A stretch of DNA of 64,000 bases, taken from positions 1-64,000 of the forward strand of contig JBKJNB010000037.1 of the NCBI GenBank assembly GCA_046595995.1. The letters run 5' to 3'. A program made the position numbers and the translations under genes. The stretch's first letter is position 1. The number at the start of each line of letters is the position of its first letter. The notes under the pieces were generated by a model. The model saw nothing but the letters and a program-made list of their open reading frames with translations, was not told the origin of the DNA and ran no database searches. Positions 17,253-25,512 of the stretch are shown here, one piece after another. The DNA is from JAWXBR01 sp046595995 (GTDB taxonomy: Bacteria > Bacteroidota > Ignavibacteria > Kapaibacteriales > Kapaibacteriaceae).

Positions 17253-18253
17253 TAAAGGATTGTTTCCGCTGTTGATAATACAGAGTCGCGCACCTCGAGG
17301 TGGTTTTCCTTGAGGCGGGCGCCCATTTGTGCAACGACTAATGAGGCTGCGTACGACGCGAGGCGTCCTGCATGTTCCGCCCGATAGCGGTTCAACACGC
17401 CGTAGAAGAACGCTCCGGCATACATATCGCCCGCTCCTGTCGCATCAACTGGCGTTACGGCATAGGCTGGGATGTCTACTCGCTCGCCGTTCCACTGAAT
17501 GCGAGAGCCCTGTGTACCTAGCGTGACAGCCAGATTCTTGTATGTCGCCCCAAGGGATTCGAATGCGGCGTCACCGGTGTGCTCACCACTCAATGCCATG
17601 GCCTCCCCTTCGTTGCAGAACACCATGTCGGCATGCTTCAGCAAGGCGCGAAGCCTATCGCCAAAGACTTCGATAATGAACTGGTCTGAGCAACTTACTG
17701 CCACGTGCGTACCGTGCTTCTTCGCCAGAAATGCAGCGTTCTCCACTGCATCAGCACCACCCTCTTCGGTAAGCTTGTATCCCTCGATGTAAATCCACTC
17801 CGACGACTTTATTTGATGCTCGTTCAGTTCGTTCCGAGAAAACGCAGTGTTAACGGCAAGCGTAGTGTTCAGCGTACGCTCGGTATCGGGTGTAATCATA
17901 ACGAGGCACGTACCGGTTACCTCACCCGCGACCTGACGTGCGTGCAGATTGATGCCGAGTTCAGCAAACTCCTGAGCGTAAAAGCCCCCTAGGGCATCCG
18001 CCCCCAACAGTGAGTTATACCCGCCCTTGCCGCCGAACTGCGCAAACGCTATAACGCTATTTGCAGCAGAACCACCGCTACTTCGATGGATGGGCCTATC
18101 GCCGAGGATGTCAATCATCTCGCGCTGACGCTCTGGTGCTGTTAACGCCATCGTTCCCTTGGTGAGCCCGAACGACAAAAACTCGTCCTCGTCTACCTGC
18201 ACTTCAAGATCGACGAGCGCATTGCCAATACCAGTTAGTTGAATTGTTTTCAT
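17252..18253 (-). CDS. Adenosine/sugar kinase, PfkB family
   Basis: 333 residues of the ribokinase/PfkB fold. N-terminal GIGNALVDLEVQVDEDEFL and the GGSAANSVIAFAQFGGKGGY motif (~60-79) bind substrate; the C-terminal signature PVDATGAGDMYAGAFFYG (~270-287) provides the anion hole and catalytic Asp. The overall pattern (GNALVD..., SSGGSAANS) is that of bacterial adenosine kinases rather than fructokinases, but substrate choice is inferred. Its ATG overlaps the ddl stop as ATGA. Confidence 0.85.
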   Translation of the reverse strand: MKTIQLTGIGNALVDLEVQVDEDEFLSFGLTKGTMALTAPERQREMIDILGDRPIHRSSGGSAANSVIAFAQFGGKGGYNSLLGADALGGFYAQEFAELGINLHARQVAGEVTGTCLVMITPDTERTLNTTLAVNTAFSRNELNEHQIKSSEWIYIEGYKLTEEGGADAVENAAFLAKKHGTHVAVSCSDQFIIEVFGDRLRALLKHADMVFCNEGEAMALSGEHTGDAAFESLGATYKNLAVTLGTQGSRIQWNGERVDIPAYAVTPVDATGAGDMYAGAFFYGVLNRYRAEHAGRLASYAASLVVAQMGARLKENHLEVRDSVLSTAETIL

Positions 18254-19269
18254 TGATTTCCAGAGAGACGGATGATTTCTTCACAAAGATCGCCAAACTC
18301 AATGCCTGCCTGACGTGCAGCCATGGGTACCAAACTTGTTTCGGTGAGGCCAGGCAACGTGTTTACTTCTAAACAGTACGGTACGTTATCCTCTGAAAGG
18401 CGGAAGTCAATGCGGCTATAGGCTCGACATCCTAACACAGCATGCGCGGTAATGGCGAGGTTCTGCACGTGGTTTCTTACTTCATCTGTGAGATCGGCAG
18501 GACAATGATATTCAGTGCGGCCTTTTGTGTACTTATTCGCGTAATCATAATAGCCGTCTTTGGGTTCAATCTCGATTACCGGCAACGCCTCGCCACCGAG
18601 CACAGCAACAGTGAGTTCACGTCCTGCTATATACCGTTCGACAAGAATCGACGACGAGAACTTCGCGGCAAGCCTAACCGCTGCTGCGAGATCGTCTACA
18701 ACGCCTGTCTCGATAATCGACATACCAACCGTTGAACCTTGATCATTCGGCTTCACCACAATTGGTCCGCGCAGCTCACGCTGAACCTCTGCAAGTACTT
18801 CCATGTCGTCTGCTTGCTCAGGCGTTAGCGAAACCCAATGTGGCGTCGGAATGCCAGAGATCTGAAACATCATCTTCGACACTGTTTTGTCCATACACAT
18901 AGCACTAGCAAGCATTCCACTACCTGTATACGGGATGCCCCGCATGTCAAGCAGTGCCTGCACATAACCATCCTCGCCATAACGTCCGTGCAGTCCCAGG
19001 AACACCATTTCAATGCCATTAAAGAGCGGCGAGTGAATGCATTCAATGAGCTGCTCTGGTCGAAATGCCGCAAGCTCAGCGTCGGTAATCTCATTCGCCG
19101 TAACCGAAGCCAACTCTGCATCCGTCATCGTTCCGTCTAGGCCCAGTGCGGGGTCTATGGCAACGACGCTATGACCCTTAGCGCGCAATGCATGTGTAGC
19201 AGCACGTCCACTAAGCAACGAGATGTTACGCTCCGGAGATATTCCGCCGAGCAGAATGGCAATGTTCAT
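18250..19269 (-). CDS. ddl: D-alanine--D-alanine ligase
   Basis: ATP-grasp enzyme joining two D-Ala for peptidoglycan. Conserved parts: ILLGGISPERNISLLSG at the N-terminus (a GGxSxERexS-type motif), GLHGRYGEDGYVQALLDMRGIPYTGSGMLASAMCMDK (~95-130), VKPNDQGSTVGMS, and SRIDFRLSEDNVPYCLEVNTLPGLTETSLVP with the Mg2+-binding residues. 339 residues. It is translationally coupled to the kinase gene downstream; 14 nt of its leader separate it from a copy of the udg gene end. Confidence 0.96.
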   Translation of the reverse strand: MNIAILLGGISPERNISLLSGRAATHALRAKGHSVVAIDPALGLDGTMTDAELASVTANEITDAELAAFRPEQLIECIHSPLFNGIEMVFLGLHGRYGEDGYVQALLDMRGIPYTGSGMLASAMCMDKTVSKMMFQISGIPTPHWVSLTPEQADDMEVLAEVQRELRGPIVVKPNDQGSTVGMSIIETGVVDDLAAAVRLAAKFSSSILVERYIAGRELTVAVLGGEALPVIEIEPKDGYYDYANKYTKGRTEYHCPADLTDEVRNHVQNLAITAHAVLGCRAYSRIDFRLSEDNVPYCLEVNTLPGLTETSLVPMAARQAGIEFGDLCEEIIRLSGNQ

Positions 19270-19282
19270 TGTATAAATCTTT

Positions 19283-19334
19283 ACGGTGTTGCGTTACGTG
19301 GCATTTTAGAGAACGGTGTTGCGTTACGTAGCAT
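19283..19334. repeat. Duplicated udg 3' end in the spacer before ddl
   Basis: A 22-bp segment at 19313-19334, containing the last codons and TAA stop of the uracil-DNA glycosylase gene, is repeated at 19283-19304 (period 30) in the spacer. The copies differ at one position only, GCT versus GCC in the Ala codon, a synonymous site. Confidence 0.85.
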
Positions 19335-20046
19335 GCGTGAAAAGCGATTTCAGATACTTAACGTCTTCCCACGTGTGCTTCTTCCATTCGGGATTGCGAA
19401 GGAGCGCAGCTGGGTGATACGTCACAAGTGTTGGAATGCCATGATAATCGTGGAGGCGTCCGCGTAGCGAAGACATCGATTCTTTGTTCTTAAGGAGTGT
19501 GTTCGCCGCCGTAAGTCCGAGCGCAAGAATGTACCGTGGCTCAACCAGCTCGATCTGCCTGCGCAGATATGGTTCACACGTGTCGGTCTCGGCGACAAGG
19601 GGCTTTCTGTTGTTCGGTGGTCGGCACTTTAGAATGTTGCAGATGTACACGTCATCGCGTTTAAACTCTACCGCCTCGAGAATCTTCGTCAACAACTGTC
19701 CGGCGCGTCCGACAAACGGCAGTCCTTGTTCGTCCTCATCCGCACCAGGCGCTTCACCAATAATCATGAGATCGGCATGTGGATTCCCTGAGCCGAAGAC
19801 GAAGCTCTTGCGCGTGAAGCCCAACGGACACAACAAACACTCCTTGATGGCATTGTTGAAGTCATCGACCGTTTGCAATGCGAATGCGGAATCAATACTC
19901 GTATGCTGCAGGCTTGTAAGGGGCTCCGAAAGTGTGTGCATACTCGTCAGCGGTGCCGCAACGACGCTGTCTGTGTATAGCACATCGCCATACATCTGCC
20001 GTTGTTGTTGCAGGTATGCGTGAATATCGGAGTAAATGGTTGCCAT
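19324..20046 (-). CDS. Uracil-DNA glycosylase, family 4 (iron-sulfur)
   Basis: Removes uracil from DNA. Motif A GEAPGADEDEQGLPFVGRAGQLLTKIL near residue 95, cysteines CLLC (~68-71), CNILKC and a later Cys in TCEPYLRRQIE that would ligate the 4Fe-4S cluster, and the DNA-binding motif TYHPAALLRNP near 210. I start at ATG 20046 (MATIYSDIHAYL, 240 residues): a further 18 codons upstream run through the divergent promoter area and include a TATTTTTG element. The N-terminal ~55 residues before the first Cys are longer than in minimal family-4 enzymes. Confidence 0.93.
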   Translation of the reverse strand: MATIYSDIHAYLQQQRQMYGDVLYTDSVVAAPLTSMHTLSEPLTSLQHTSIDSAFALQTVDDFNNAIKECLLCPLGFTRKSFVFGSGNPHADLMIIGEAPGADEDEQGLPFVGRAGQLLTKILEAVEFKRDDVYICNILKCRPPNNRKPLVAETDTCEPYLRRQIELVEPRYILALGLTAANTLLKNKESMSSLRGRLHDYHGIPTLVTYHPAALLRNPEWKKHTWEDVKYLKSLFTHAT

Positions 20047-20054
20047 GCAGTCCG

Positions 20055-20062
20055 CAAAAATA
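20055..20062 (-). promoter_or_regulatory. TAnnTTTG element next to the udg start
   Basis: TATTTTTG on the minus strand ends 8 nt before the udg ATG. If it is a Bacteroidota-type -7 element, the mRNA would have a leader of only a few nucleotides. No clear -33 TTTG is visible at the usual distance. Confidence 0.35.
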
Positions 20063-20111
20063 GTCCGTAACTTCAACAGTAGTATTCTACATATCTGCAT
20101 AAAGGACTTCT

Positions 20112-21092
20112 ATGAAAATCGCTCGCGTACAGTTTTTGGGTTTGTTAGCGTTCCTCACGCTCCTTGTTATTGGGTGTACGAAGGATCCGGTTACGCCGGA
20201 TAATCTGGCAGCCGCAAATCGCTTAACCATCAATGGTAATGGCCTTACGAACAAGAAGTTCACGTTCCCAAACGCTCAGGCTTCCTATATCACAAATTCG
20301 GACATGACGGTAGTCGCAATCGGTGATTCTACGATTCCCGACTCGGCCGATGTGCCAGGCACACTCATTTTCTTCGCAGGTAAGACGACGGGGACGTTCA
20401 CAATCAACGGTACTGACAGCTCTGTTGCTGTATGGGTATTCACCGATTCGACGATGTACGCGATGGCATCAGGAACAGTAACGGTAACGCAGTACAGTCC
20501 AATTGGCGGCAAGATTGTCGGAACCTTCTCCGGCACAGGCACAACAGACGTAAACGGCGTACCGGTTTCGGTAACTGTAACGGACGGCGCATTCTCTGCC
20601 GTACGTATCGCCGATAACGAGCTCGATCCGGACAGCCTCGATCCTTCAGTGGACTTCACGTTTGTTGTAGACGGCGGCATATTCGATGAGCAGCATGTTG
20701 AGCTTAAGCATGCCGACGTTGTTGTAGACTTTGCCACAATCCCTAGCTTCGGCACCTATCGTCGCGTTTCAGCGACGGGCCTTGCTACATTCGGCGGTCA
20801 ATCCTGGATTGTTTCGGTTACGCTCATGCCTACAACAGGACCATGGGCACCTGGTACGTTCCCGTGGATTGTGAACGCCGCTGGCTTCACTTCCGCAGTA
20901 ATAACCATGACTCCCGTAGACGATGTCAATGGGGCTATAACAATGTTCGCAAGCGGTACGGCTGGCTCGACCATCATTTCCGAAGTGGCTGGTACTACGG
21001 TCAGTGGCACCTTTAGTGGTAACACGTTCGCCGGTGTTACAGGACAACCGTATGTGATTTCGAACGGACAGTTTGTGTTCGACGCAGAATAG
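20112..21092 (+). CDS. Lipoprotein with repeated beta-rich domain
   Basis: 326 residues with a lipoprotein signal peptide: MKIARVQFLGLLAFLTLLVIGC, lipobox VIGC with Cys22. The mature protein is Thr/Val/Gly-rich and contains two related halves, each with a GTFSGT... strand motif near residues 137 and 300, like uncharacterised DUF6252-type lipoproteins. AAAGGA lies 5-6 nt before the ATG. It is the only plus-strand gene in 15 kb and has its own strong terminator. Function unknown; outer-membrane or surface location inferred from the lipobox. Confidence 0.72.
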   Translation: MKIARVQFLGLLAFLTLLVIGCTKDPVTPDNLAAANRLTINGNGLTNKKFTFPNAQASYITNSDMTVVAIGDSTIPDSADVPGTLIFFAGKTTGTFTINGTDSSVAVWVFTDSTMYAMASGTVTVTQYSPIGGKIVGTFSGTGTTDVNGVPVSVTVTDGAFSAVRIADNELDPDSLDPSVDFTFVVDGGIFDEQHVELKHADVVVDFATIPSFGTYRRVSATGLATFGGQSWIVSVTLMPTTGPWAPGTFPWIVNAAGFTSAVITMTPVDDVNGAITMFASGTAGSTIISEVAGTTVSGTFSGNTFAGVTGQPYVISNGQFVFDAE

Positions 21093-21147
21093 TCGAAGGT
21101 TGTCGATCGTGTTGCGGTGCCACCTAACACCGCTGCCTTAAAATGAT

Positions 21148-21184
21148 AATGCCCTGTTGCAGCAATGCATCAGGGCATTTTTTT
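21148..21184 (+). terminator. Intrinsic terminator of the lipoprotein gene
   Basis: Perfect 9-bp stem AATGCCCTG (21148-21156) / CAGGGCATT (21171-21179) followed by a run of seven T (21178-21184), 56 nt after the lipoprotein stop. On the opposite strand no T-run follows, so it mainly serves the plus strand. Confidence 0.88.
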
Positions 21185-21238
21185 ATCCAGTGTGTTTGAC
21201 TTTCGCTATACTCACTCAGTGTGCTTGAACTTCGTGAG

Positions 21239-23752
21239 TTACTCTTCGTGGGCTTCCTGCTCTTCTGGTTCTTCTTGAGAGTCCTCGCCCTTCTTCTTGC
21301 CCTGCGTGAACACCATCTGTCCGGTCTTCTTGTCGAACCGACCCTTTATATGAGCCCCGTCTACAAAGACCCCTCGCAGCAAATCTTCTGCTAGCGGATC
21401 TTCGACGAAGCGTTGTATGGTGCGACGCAACGGCCGCGCACCGAACTTTTCATCGAAACCCTTCTCGGCAATGAAGTCTTTGGCATTCTTCGCCAGCTCT
21501 AACGTCATTCCGCGTGCGTCGAGGCGCTTAAGTAAACGCTTTATTTGCAGATCGATGATTCTGTGCATGTGTTCGCGCTTTAGAGGCTTGAAGATCACAT
21601 ACTCGTCGATACGATTCAAGAATTCTGGATTGAACAACCGCTTCATCGTTTCTTCAACGGTTGCCTTCATGTTTTCGTAGTCGTCGGTTGCATCGTTCGT
21701 AGAGAACCCAATACGACCGCCGGCCTTTACATCCTTCATGCCCACGTTAGAGGTCATGATGATGATGGTGTTCTTGAAGTCTACTCGACGTCCCAGGCCA
21801 TCGGTCAGCACGCCATCATCAAACACCTGCAACAGAATGTTGAATACATCTGGGTGAGCCTTTTCGATTTCATCGAGCAGGATGATGCTGTATGGCTTAC
21901 GACGGACCTTTTCGGTGAGCTGTCCACCTTCTTCGTATCCAACGTATCCCGGAGGGGCTCCGACAAGACGCGATACAGTAAACTTTTCCATGTATTCGCT
22001 CATGTCGATGCGGATAAGCGCTTCTTCGGAGTCGAACATATAACGGGCAAGAACTTTTGCGAGCTCGGTCTTGCCAACGCCTGTCGGACCAAGGAACATA
22101 AATGAACCGATGGGTCGAGAAGGGTCTTTGAGTCCGGCACGCGCCCGACGAATGGCTTTCGCCAAGTGCTCTACTGCCTCTTCCTGGCCGATGACCTGTG
22201 TCTTTAGCTCTTCGGCCATCTTGAGAAGCTTCGCTGTCTCGCCTTCGGCAATGCGGTTTACGGGTATGCCCGTCATCATTGCAATGACATCTGCGATGTC
22301 GTTTTCTACAACGTCATAGACATGATCGCTTGCCTTCGTTTCCCAATCTTCTTTCGCCTGTTCGAGTTCGGTGTGATATTTCTTTTCAAGGTCGCGAAGG
22401 CGCGCAGCTTCTTCGAAGTTCTGCGATTTCACGACGTTATTCTTCTGCACTCTTACGTCTTCGATCTTTTCTTCGAGTTCGATGACTTCCTTCGGCACCG
22501 AGATATGCTCGAGATGAACCCGTGCGCCTGCTTCATCCAAAACATCCAGAGCCTTGTCGGGCAGGAATCTGTCGGTGATGTAACGGTCCGCCATCATCAC
22601 AGAAGCGCGTACAGCATCGTCGTCATACCGTACACCGTGGTGTTTCTCGTAGCGATCTTTCACATTCATAAGAATCTGAATGGCCTCGTCTGCTGACGGT
22701 GGCTCCACAAGAATCTTCTGAAAACGACGGTCGAGAGCACCGTCTTTTTCGATGTACTGTCTGTATTCGTCGAGCGTGGTGGCGCCAATACATTGGATGT
22801 CACCGCGTGCGAGGGCTGGCTTAAACATATTCGACGCATCGAGTGAACCCGAGGCGCCGCCTGCTCCAACAATCGTGTGCAACTCGTCGATAAACAGAAT
22901 TACGTCTTTAGCTTTTTCGAGCTCATTCATCACGGCCTTCATACGCTCTTCGAATTGGCCACGGTACTTCGTGCCCGCTACGAGTGCCGCCAGGTCGAGA
23001 GTAACGATGCGCTTATCGAAAAGAACGCGTGATACTTTCCGGTCGATGATTCTAATTGCGAGGCCTTCGACAATTGCTGTTTTGCCGACACCCGGTTCGC
23101 CGATGAGCACGGGGTTGTTTTTCTTGCGACGGCTGAGGATCTGCGCCACACGCTGAATTTCTTTATCGCGGCCGATAACAGGGTCGAGTTTGCCTTCTAC
23201 CGCAAGCTTTGTTAGGTCGCGTCCGAAATTGTCGAGCACCGGTGTCTTTGCACGTTCAGGCGCCGACTTGGTCCGCCCTGCACCCTTATCTCCAGGCTTC
23301 GAACCAGAGCTGGGCTTGCCGCTTAGGTATGCATCGAGTTCTTTCCGCACGCTATCGTAGTTAACACTGACCTGCGCTAGAATCTGTGCTGCAATATTGT
23401 CTTCGTCACGAAGCAGCGAGAGCAGTAGATGTTCGGTGCCAATCATATCCGACTTATAAAGCTTGGCCTCGAGGTAGGTAATCTTTAAAACCTTCTCGGC
23501 CTGCTTTGTAAGAGGGATATTCCCAATCGTGAGCGGTCCGCTCATCGAACGAACTGTATCCTCTACGGCTTTCTTGAGCTTTGCGAGATCGACGCTAAGA
23601 CTCCTGAGAATCTTGACGCCTATACCTTCGCCTTCACGGATTATTCCGAGCAAGAGGTGCTCGGTGCCGATATAATCATGACCCAACCGAAGAGCTTCTT
23701 CTCGGCTCAGTCGGATTACGTCTTGAACTCTATTCGAAAAGTTGCCTTCCAT
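21239..23752 (-). CDS. clpC: ATP-dependent chaperone ClpC
   Basis: Hsp100 unfoldase that feeds ClpP. Two Clp-N repeats (residues ~5-60 and ~80-140), first AAA domain with Walker A GEPGVGKTA (~220), a UVR motif region in the middle domain (NVVKSQNFEEAARLRDLEKKY, ~430), second AAA domain with Walker A GPTGVGKTE (~560), and a C-terminal D2-small domain. The last ~20 residues form a very acidic tail (EEPEEQEAHEE). 837 residues, normal for ClpC. It is preceded by 63 nt before the ATG with no conspicuous CtsR-like repeat. Confidence 0.97.
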   Translation of the reverse strand: MEGNFSNRVQDVIRLSREEALRLGHDYIGTEHLLLGIIREGEGIGVKILRSLSVDLAKLKKAVEDTVRSMSGPLTIGNIPLTKQAEKVLKITYLEAKLYKSDMIGTEHLLLSLLRDEDNIAAQILAQVSVNYDSVRKELDAYLSGKPSSGSKPGDKGAGRTKSAPERAKTPVLDNFGRDLTKLAVEGKLDPVIGRDKEIQRVAQILSRRKKNNPVLIGEPGVGKTAIVEGLAIRIIDRKVSRVLFDKRIVTLDLAALVAGTKYRGQFEERMKAVMNELEKAKDVILFIDELHTIVGAGGASGSLDASNMFKPALARGDIQCIGATTLDEYRQYIEKDGALDRRFQKILVEPPSADEAIQILMNVKDRYEKHHGVRYDDDAVRASVMMADRYITDRFLPDKALDVLDEAGARVHLEHISVPKEVIELEEKIEDVRVQKNNVVKSQNFEEAARLRDLEKKYHTELEQAKEDWETKASDHVYDVVENDIADVIAMMTGIPVNRIAEGETAKLLKMAEELKTQVIGQEEAVEHLAKAIRRARAGLKDPSRPIGSFMFLGPTGVGKTELAKVLARYMFDSEEALIRIDMSEYMEKFTVSRLVGAPPGYVGYEEGGQLTEKVRRKPYSIILLDEIEKAHPDVFNILLQVFDDGVLTDGLGRRVDFKNTIIIMTSNVGMKDVKAGGRIGFSTNDATDDYENMKATVEETMKRLFNPEFLNRIDEYVIFKPLKREHMHRIIDLQIKRLLKRLDARGMTLELAKNAKDFIAEKGFDEKFGARPLRRTIQRFVEDPLAEDLLRGVFVDGAHIKGRFDKKTGQMVFTQGKKKGEDSQEEPEEQEAHEE

Positions 23753-23815
23753 GCCGATGACTCTTTCGGGAATCGTGTTTCGAACTCAAGACGGACGATG
23801 TACAAATCTCATCTT

Positions 23816-24739
23816 CTAATCGAATAGCCTCTTCACTTTACCAACCTTGACCGTAAGTGTTGCATGATGCGTGTGTGAAGCCGTTACTACCGGCGTTACA
23901 ACTGCGCTCTTCTTTGGGGCCTTCTTCTTCTTGCCTTTTGTTGGTTCTACCACTGCGGGCGCTTGCGTGGCCATTGCTGCAGAAGTGGGTAACGCGGCGA
24001 TTTCTATCACTAAGCGCTCGTCGCCATTTTTTACGTCTTTTAACTCGTCGCGAAGTGCGCTCATTCGATTCTGCATTAATGCGATGTTCGGATCAGCCGG
24101 CACTGCAGTGCGCTGGGGTTCTGCCGGCGGGGTCTGCTTCTTTTTCAGTTTTTTCGTTGCCTTCTTCCATGCATCCATGGCCTTGAGGTACTCGGCTTCG
24201 TTCTTAGCCTTCAAAACACTGAGCTGGTCTTCGTCTGGCATTACAACCAAGACAACGCGCATTTGCTGGTTAGCGCGAAGAAGCTCGGTGAGCTCGGCGA
24301 GTTTCTTCTTTGCCTCAGACGTTAGTGTCGACGCATTGCGATCAAAGCCCCTTACCGAAAAAATGGGAGCGTTCTCAAGCACAGTAAAAGCAGTGAAGTT
24401 GCGCTTGAGAGCCCTGAACTTATCAGTAGCACCAATGTCTACCATCTCCTCTTTGCGATAGACGTTGTAGTCCTGAAGCACGAACTTGTGCGGACCCGCT
24501 TCGCTCAGCGTTTGAAGGTATGACCCGTCCTTAGAATTACTGCTTATCGTAATCTTCTTTCCCGATGGCGCGAAGATGTAGATTTTACAACCAACAGGTT
24601 TGCCCGTTGCCTCATCCGTAACAAACCCCTCAATCGTCTGTTGCGCTTGCACAGTTTGAGCGCGCGTAGGAACAGCGACAAATGCCAGTATGAGAGCTAG
24701 GGCTACGAATGTGTTCTGCTTAAATGGTTGAAACCTCAC
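23816..24739 (-). CDS. Secreted protein with carboxypeptidase-regulatory-like domain
   Basis: I place the start at GTG 24739, five nt after the stop of the hydratase gene and behind an AAAGGA sequence; the longer frame would overlap that gene by 46 nt. The product (307 residues) begins with a signal peptide (QNTFVALALILAFVAVPTRAQ), then a carboxypeptidase-regulatory-like beta domain (IEGFVTDEATGKPVGCKIYIFAPSGKK). The middle has an OmpA-like feel (FSVRGFDRNASTLTSEAKKKLAELTELLRANQQMRVVLVV), and the end is Lys/Pro/Ala-rich. Probably a peptidoglycan- or surface-associated periplasmic protein; no enzyme motif. Confidence 0.62.
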   Translation of the reverse strand: MRFQPFKQNTFVALALILAFVAVPTRAQTVQAQQTIEGFVTDEATGKPVGCKIYIFAPSGKKITISSNSKDGSYLQTLSEAGPHKFVLQDYNVYRKEEMVDIGATDKFRALKRNFTAFTVLENAPIFSVRGFDRNASTLTSEAKKKLAELTELLRANQQMRVVLVVMPDEDQLSVLKAKNEAEYLKAMDAWKKATKKLKKKQTPPAEPQRTAVPADPNIALMQNRMSALRDELKDVKNGDERLVIEIAALPTSAAMATQAPAVVEPTKGKKKKAPKKSAVVTPVVTASHTHHATLTVKVGKVKRLFD

Positions 24740-24744
24740 CAGCG

Positions 24745-25512
24745 TTATCCTTTGTTTGAGTTCAGAAATCGGGAAATACCCGACTTGCAATCTTCTGTCT
24801 GCCTTGCCAGTGCATTCATCGATGCTGCATACGTCAGTGCTGCATCCGATGACATACCATGCAAAGCGCCTAACATTTGCTTTGTTAGTGCCATCGCCGT
24901 TCCACTATTGTTGGCTACAGTCGAGGCGAGGGCCATGACGTACGTGTCCAAATTGTCGTCTTCAACTACATCCGAGATGAGTCCGATACGAAATGCTTCA
25001 TCGGCTGAAATTGTTGCACCACTCAGAACCAATCGTCGCGCCCGAGCATCGCCAACCTTTTGCAATAGATACACAAGCACAATGGCCGGTATGAAGCCAA
25101 TGCGTACTTCCGTATAGCCAAAAAGTGCCTGCGTTCGGCCTGCCACGACGATATCGCATACAGAGGCAAGTCCGCAACCCCCTGCAATAGCGGGCCCTTG
25201 CACGCGTGCGATGACAGGCTTCGGACACGCCACGACGGTCTGAAACATGTGCATGAGGCGTTTCGAATCTGCGAGATTCTCCATTGCCGAGGCGTCAGCA
25301 ATACGCTGCAAGGAGTCGAGATCGGCCCCTGAGCAGAATGCCGGTCCTTCACCGCGTAAAACAATAACACGAACACTGTCGTTAACGGCGAACGCCTCGA
25401 ACGACTGCGTAAGATCATCTACCATTTCCGCACTAAGCGCGTTGCGCTTCGTAGGACGGTTCATAGAGATGATGCCAACTGGCCCATCGGTGGTAACGAG
25501 TACTGTCTTCAT
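24745..25512 (-). CDS. Enoyl-CoA hydratase/isomerase family protein
   Basis: Crotonase-fold protein of 255 residues. The oxyanion-hole segments FCSGADLDSL (~60) and AIAGGCGLASVCDIVVA (~105-122) are present, as is a Glu in GYTEVRIGFIPA (~135) at the position of a catalytic residue. This fits hydratases such as methylglutaconyl-CoA hydratase, but the substrate cannot be read. ATG 25512 overlaps the stop of the upstream subtilase gene as ATGA, an odd pairing of a cytosolic enzyme with a secreted protease. Confidence 0.88.
   Translation of the reverse strand: MKTVLVTTDGPVGIISMNRPTKRNALSAEMVDDLTQSFEAFAVNDSVRVIVLRGEGPAFCSGADLDSLQRIADASAMENLADSKRLMHMFQTVVACPKPVIARVQGPAIAGGCGLASVCDIVVAGRTQALFGYTEVRIGFIPAIVLVYLLQKVGDARARRLVLSGATISADEAFRIGLISDVVEDDNLDTYVMALASTVANNSGTAMALTKQMLGALHGMSSDAALTYAASMNALARQTEDCKSGISRFLNSNKG

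Noticed and set aside
21188..21234. Another gene-end duplication after clpC
   Set aside because: CAGTGTG(T/C)TTGA occurs twice with period 29, but neither copy includes the clpC stop and similarity drops quickly, so it is not counted with the clear cases.
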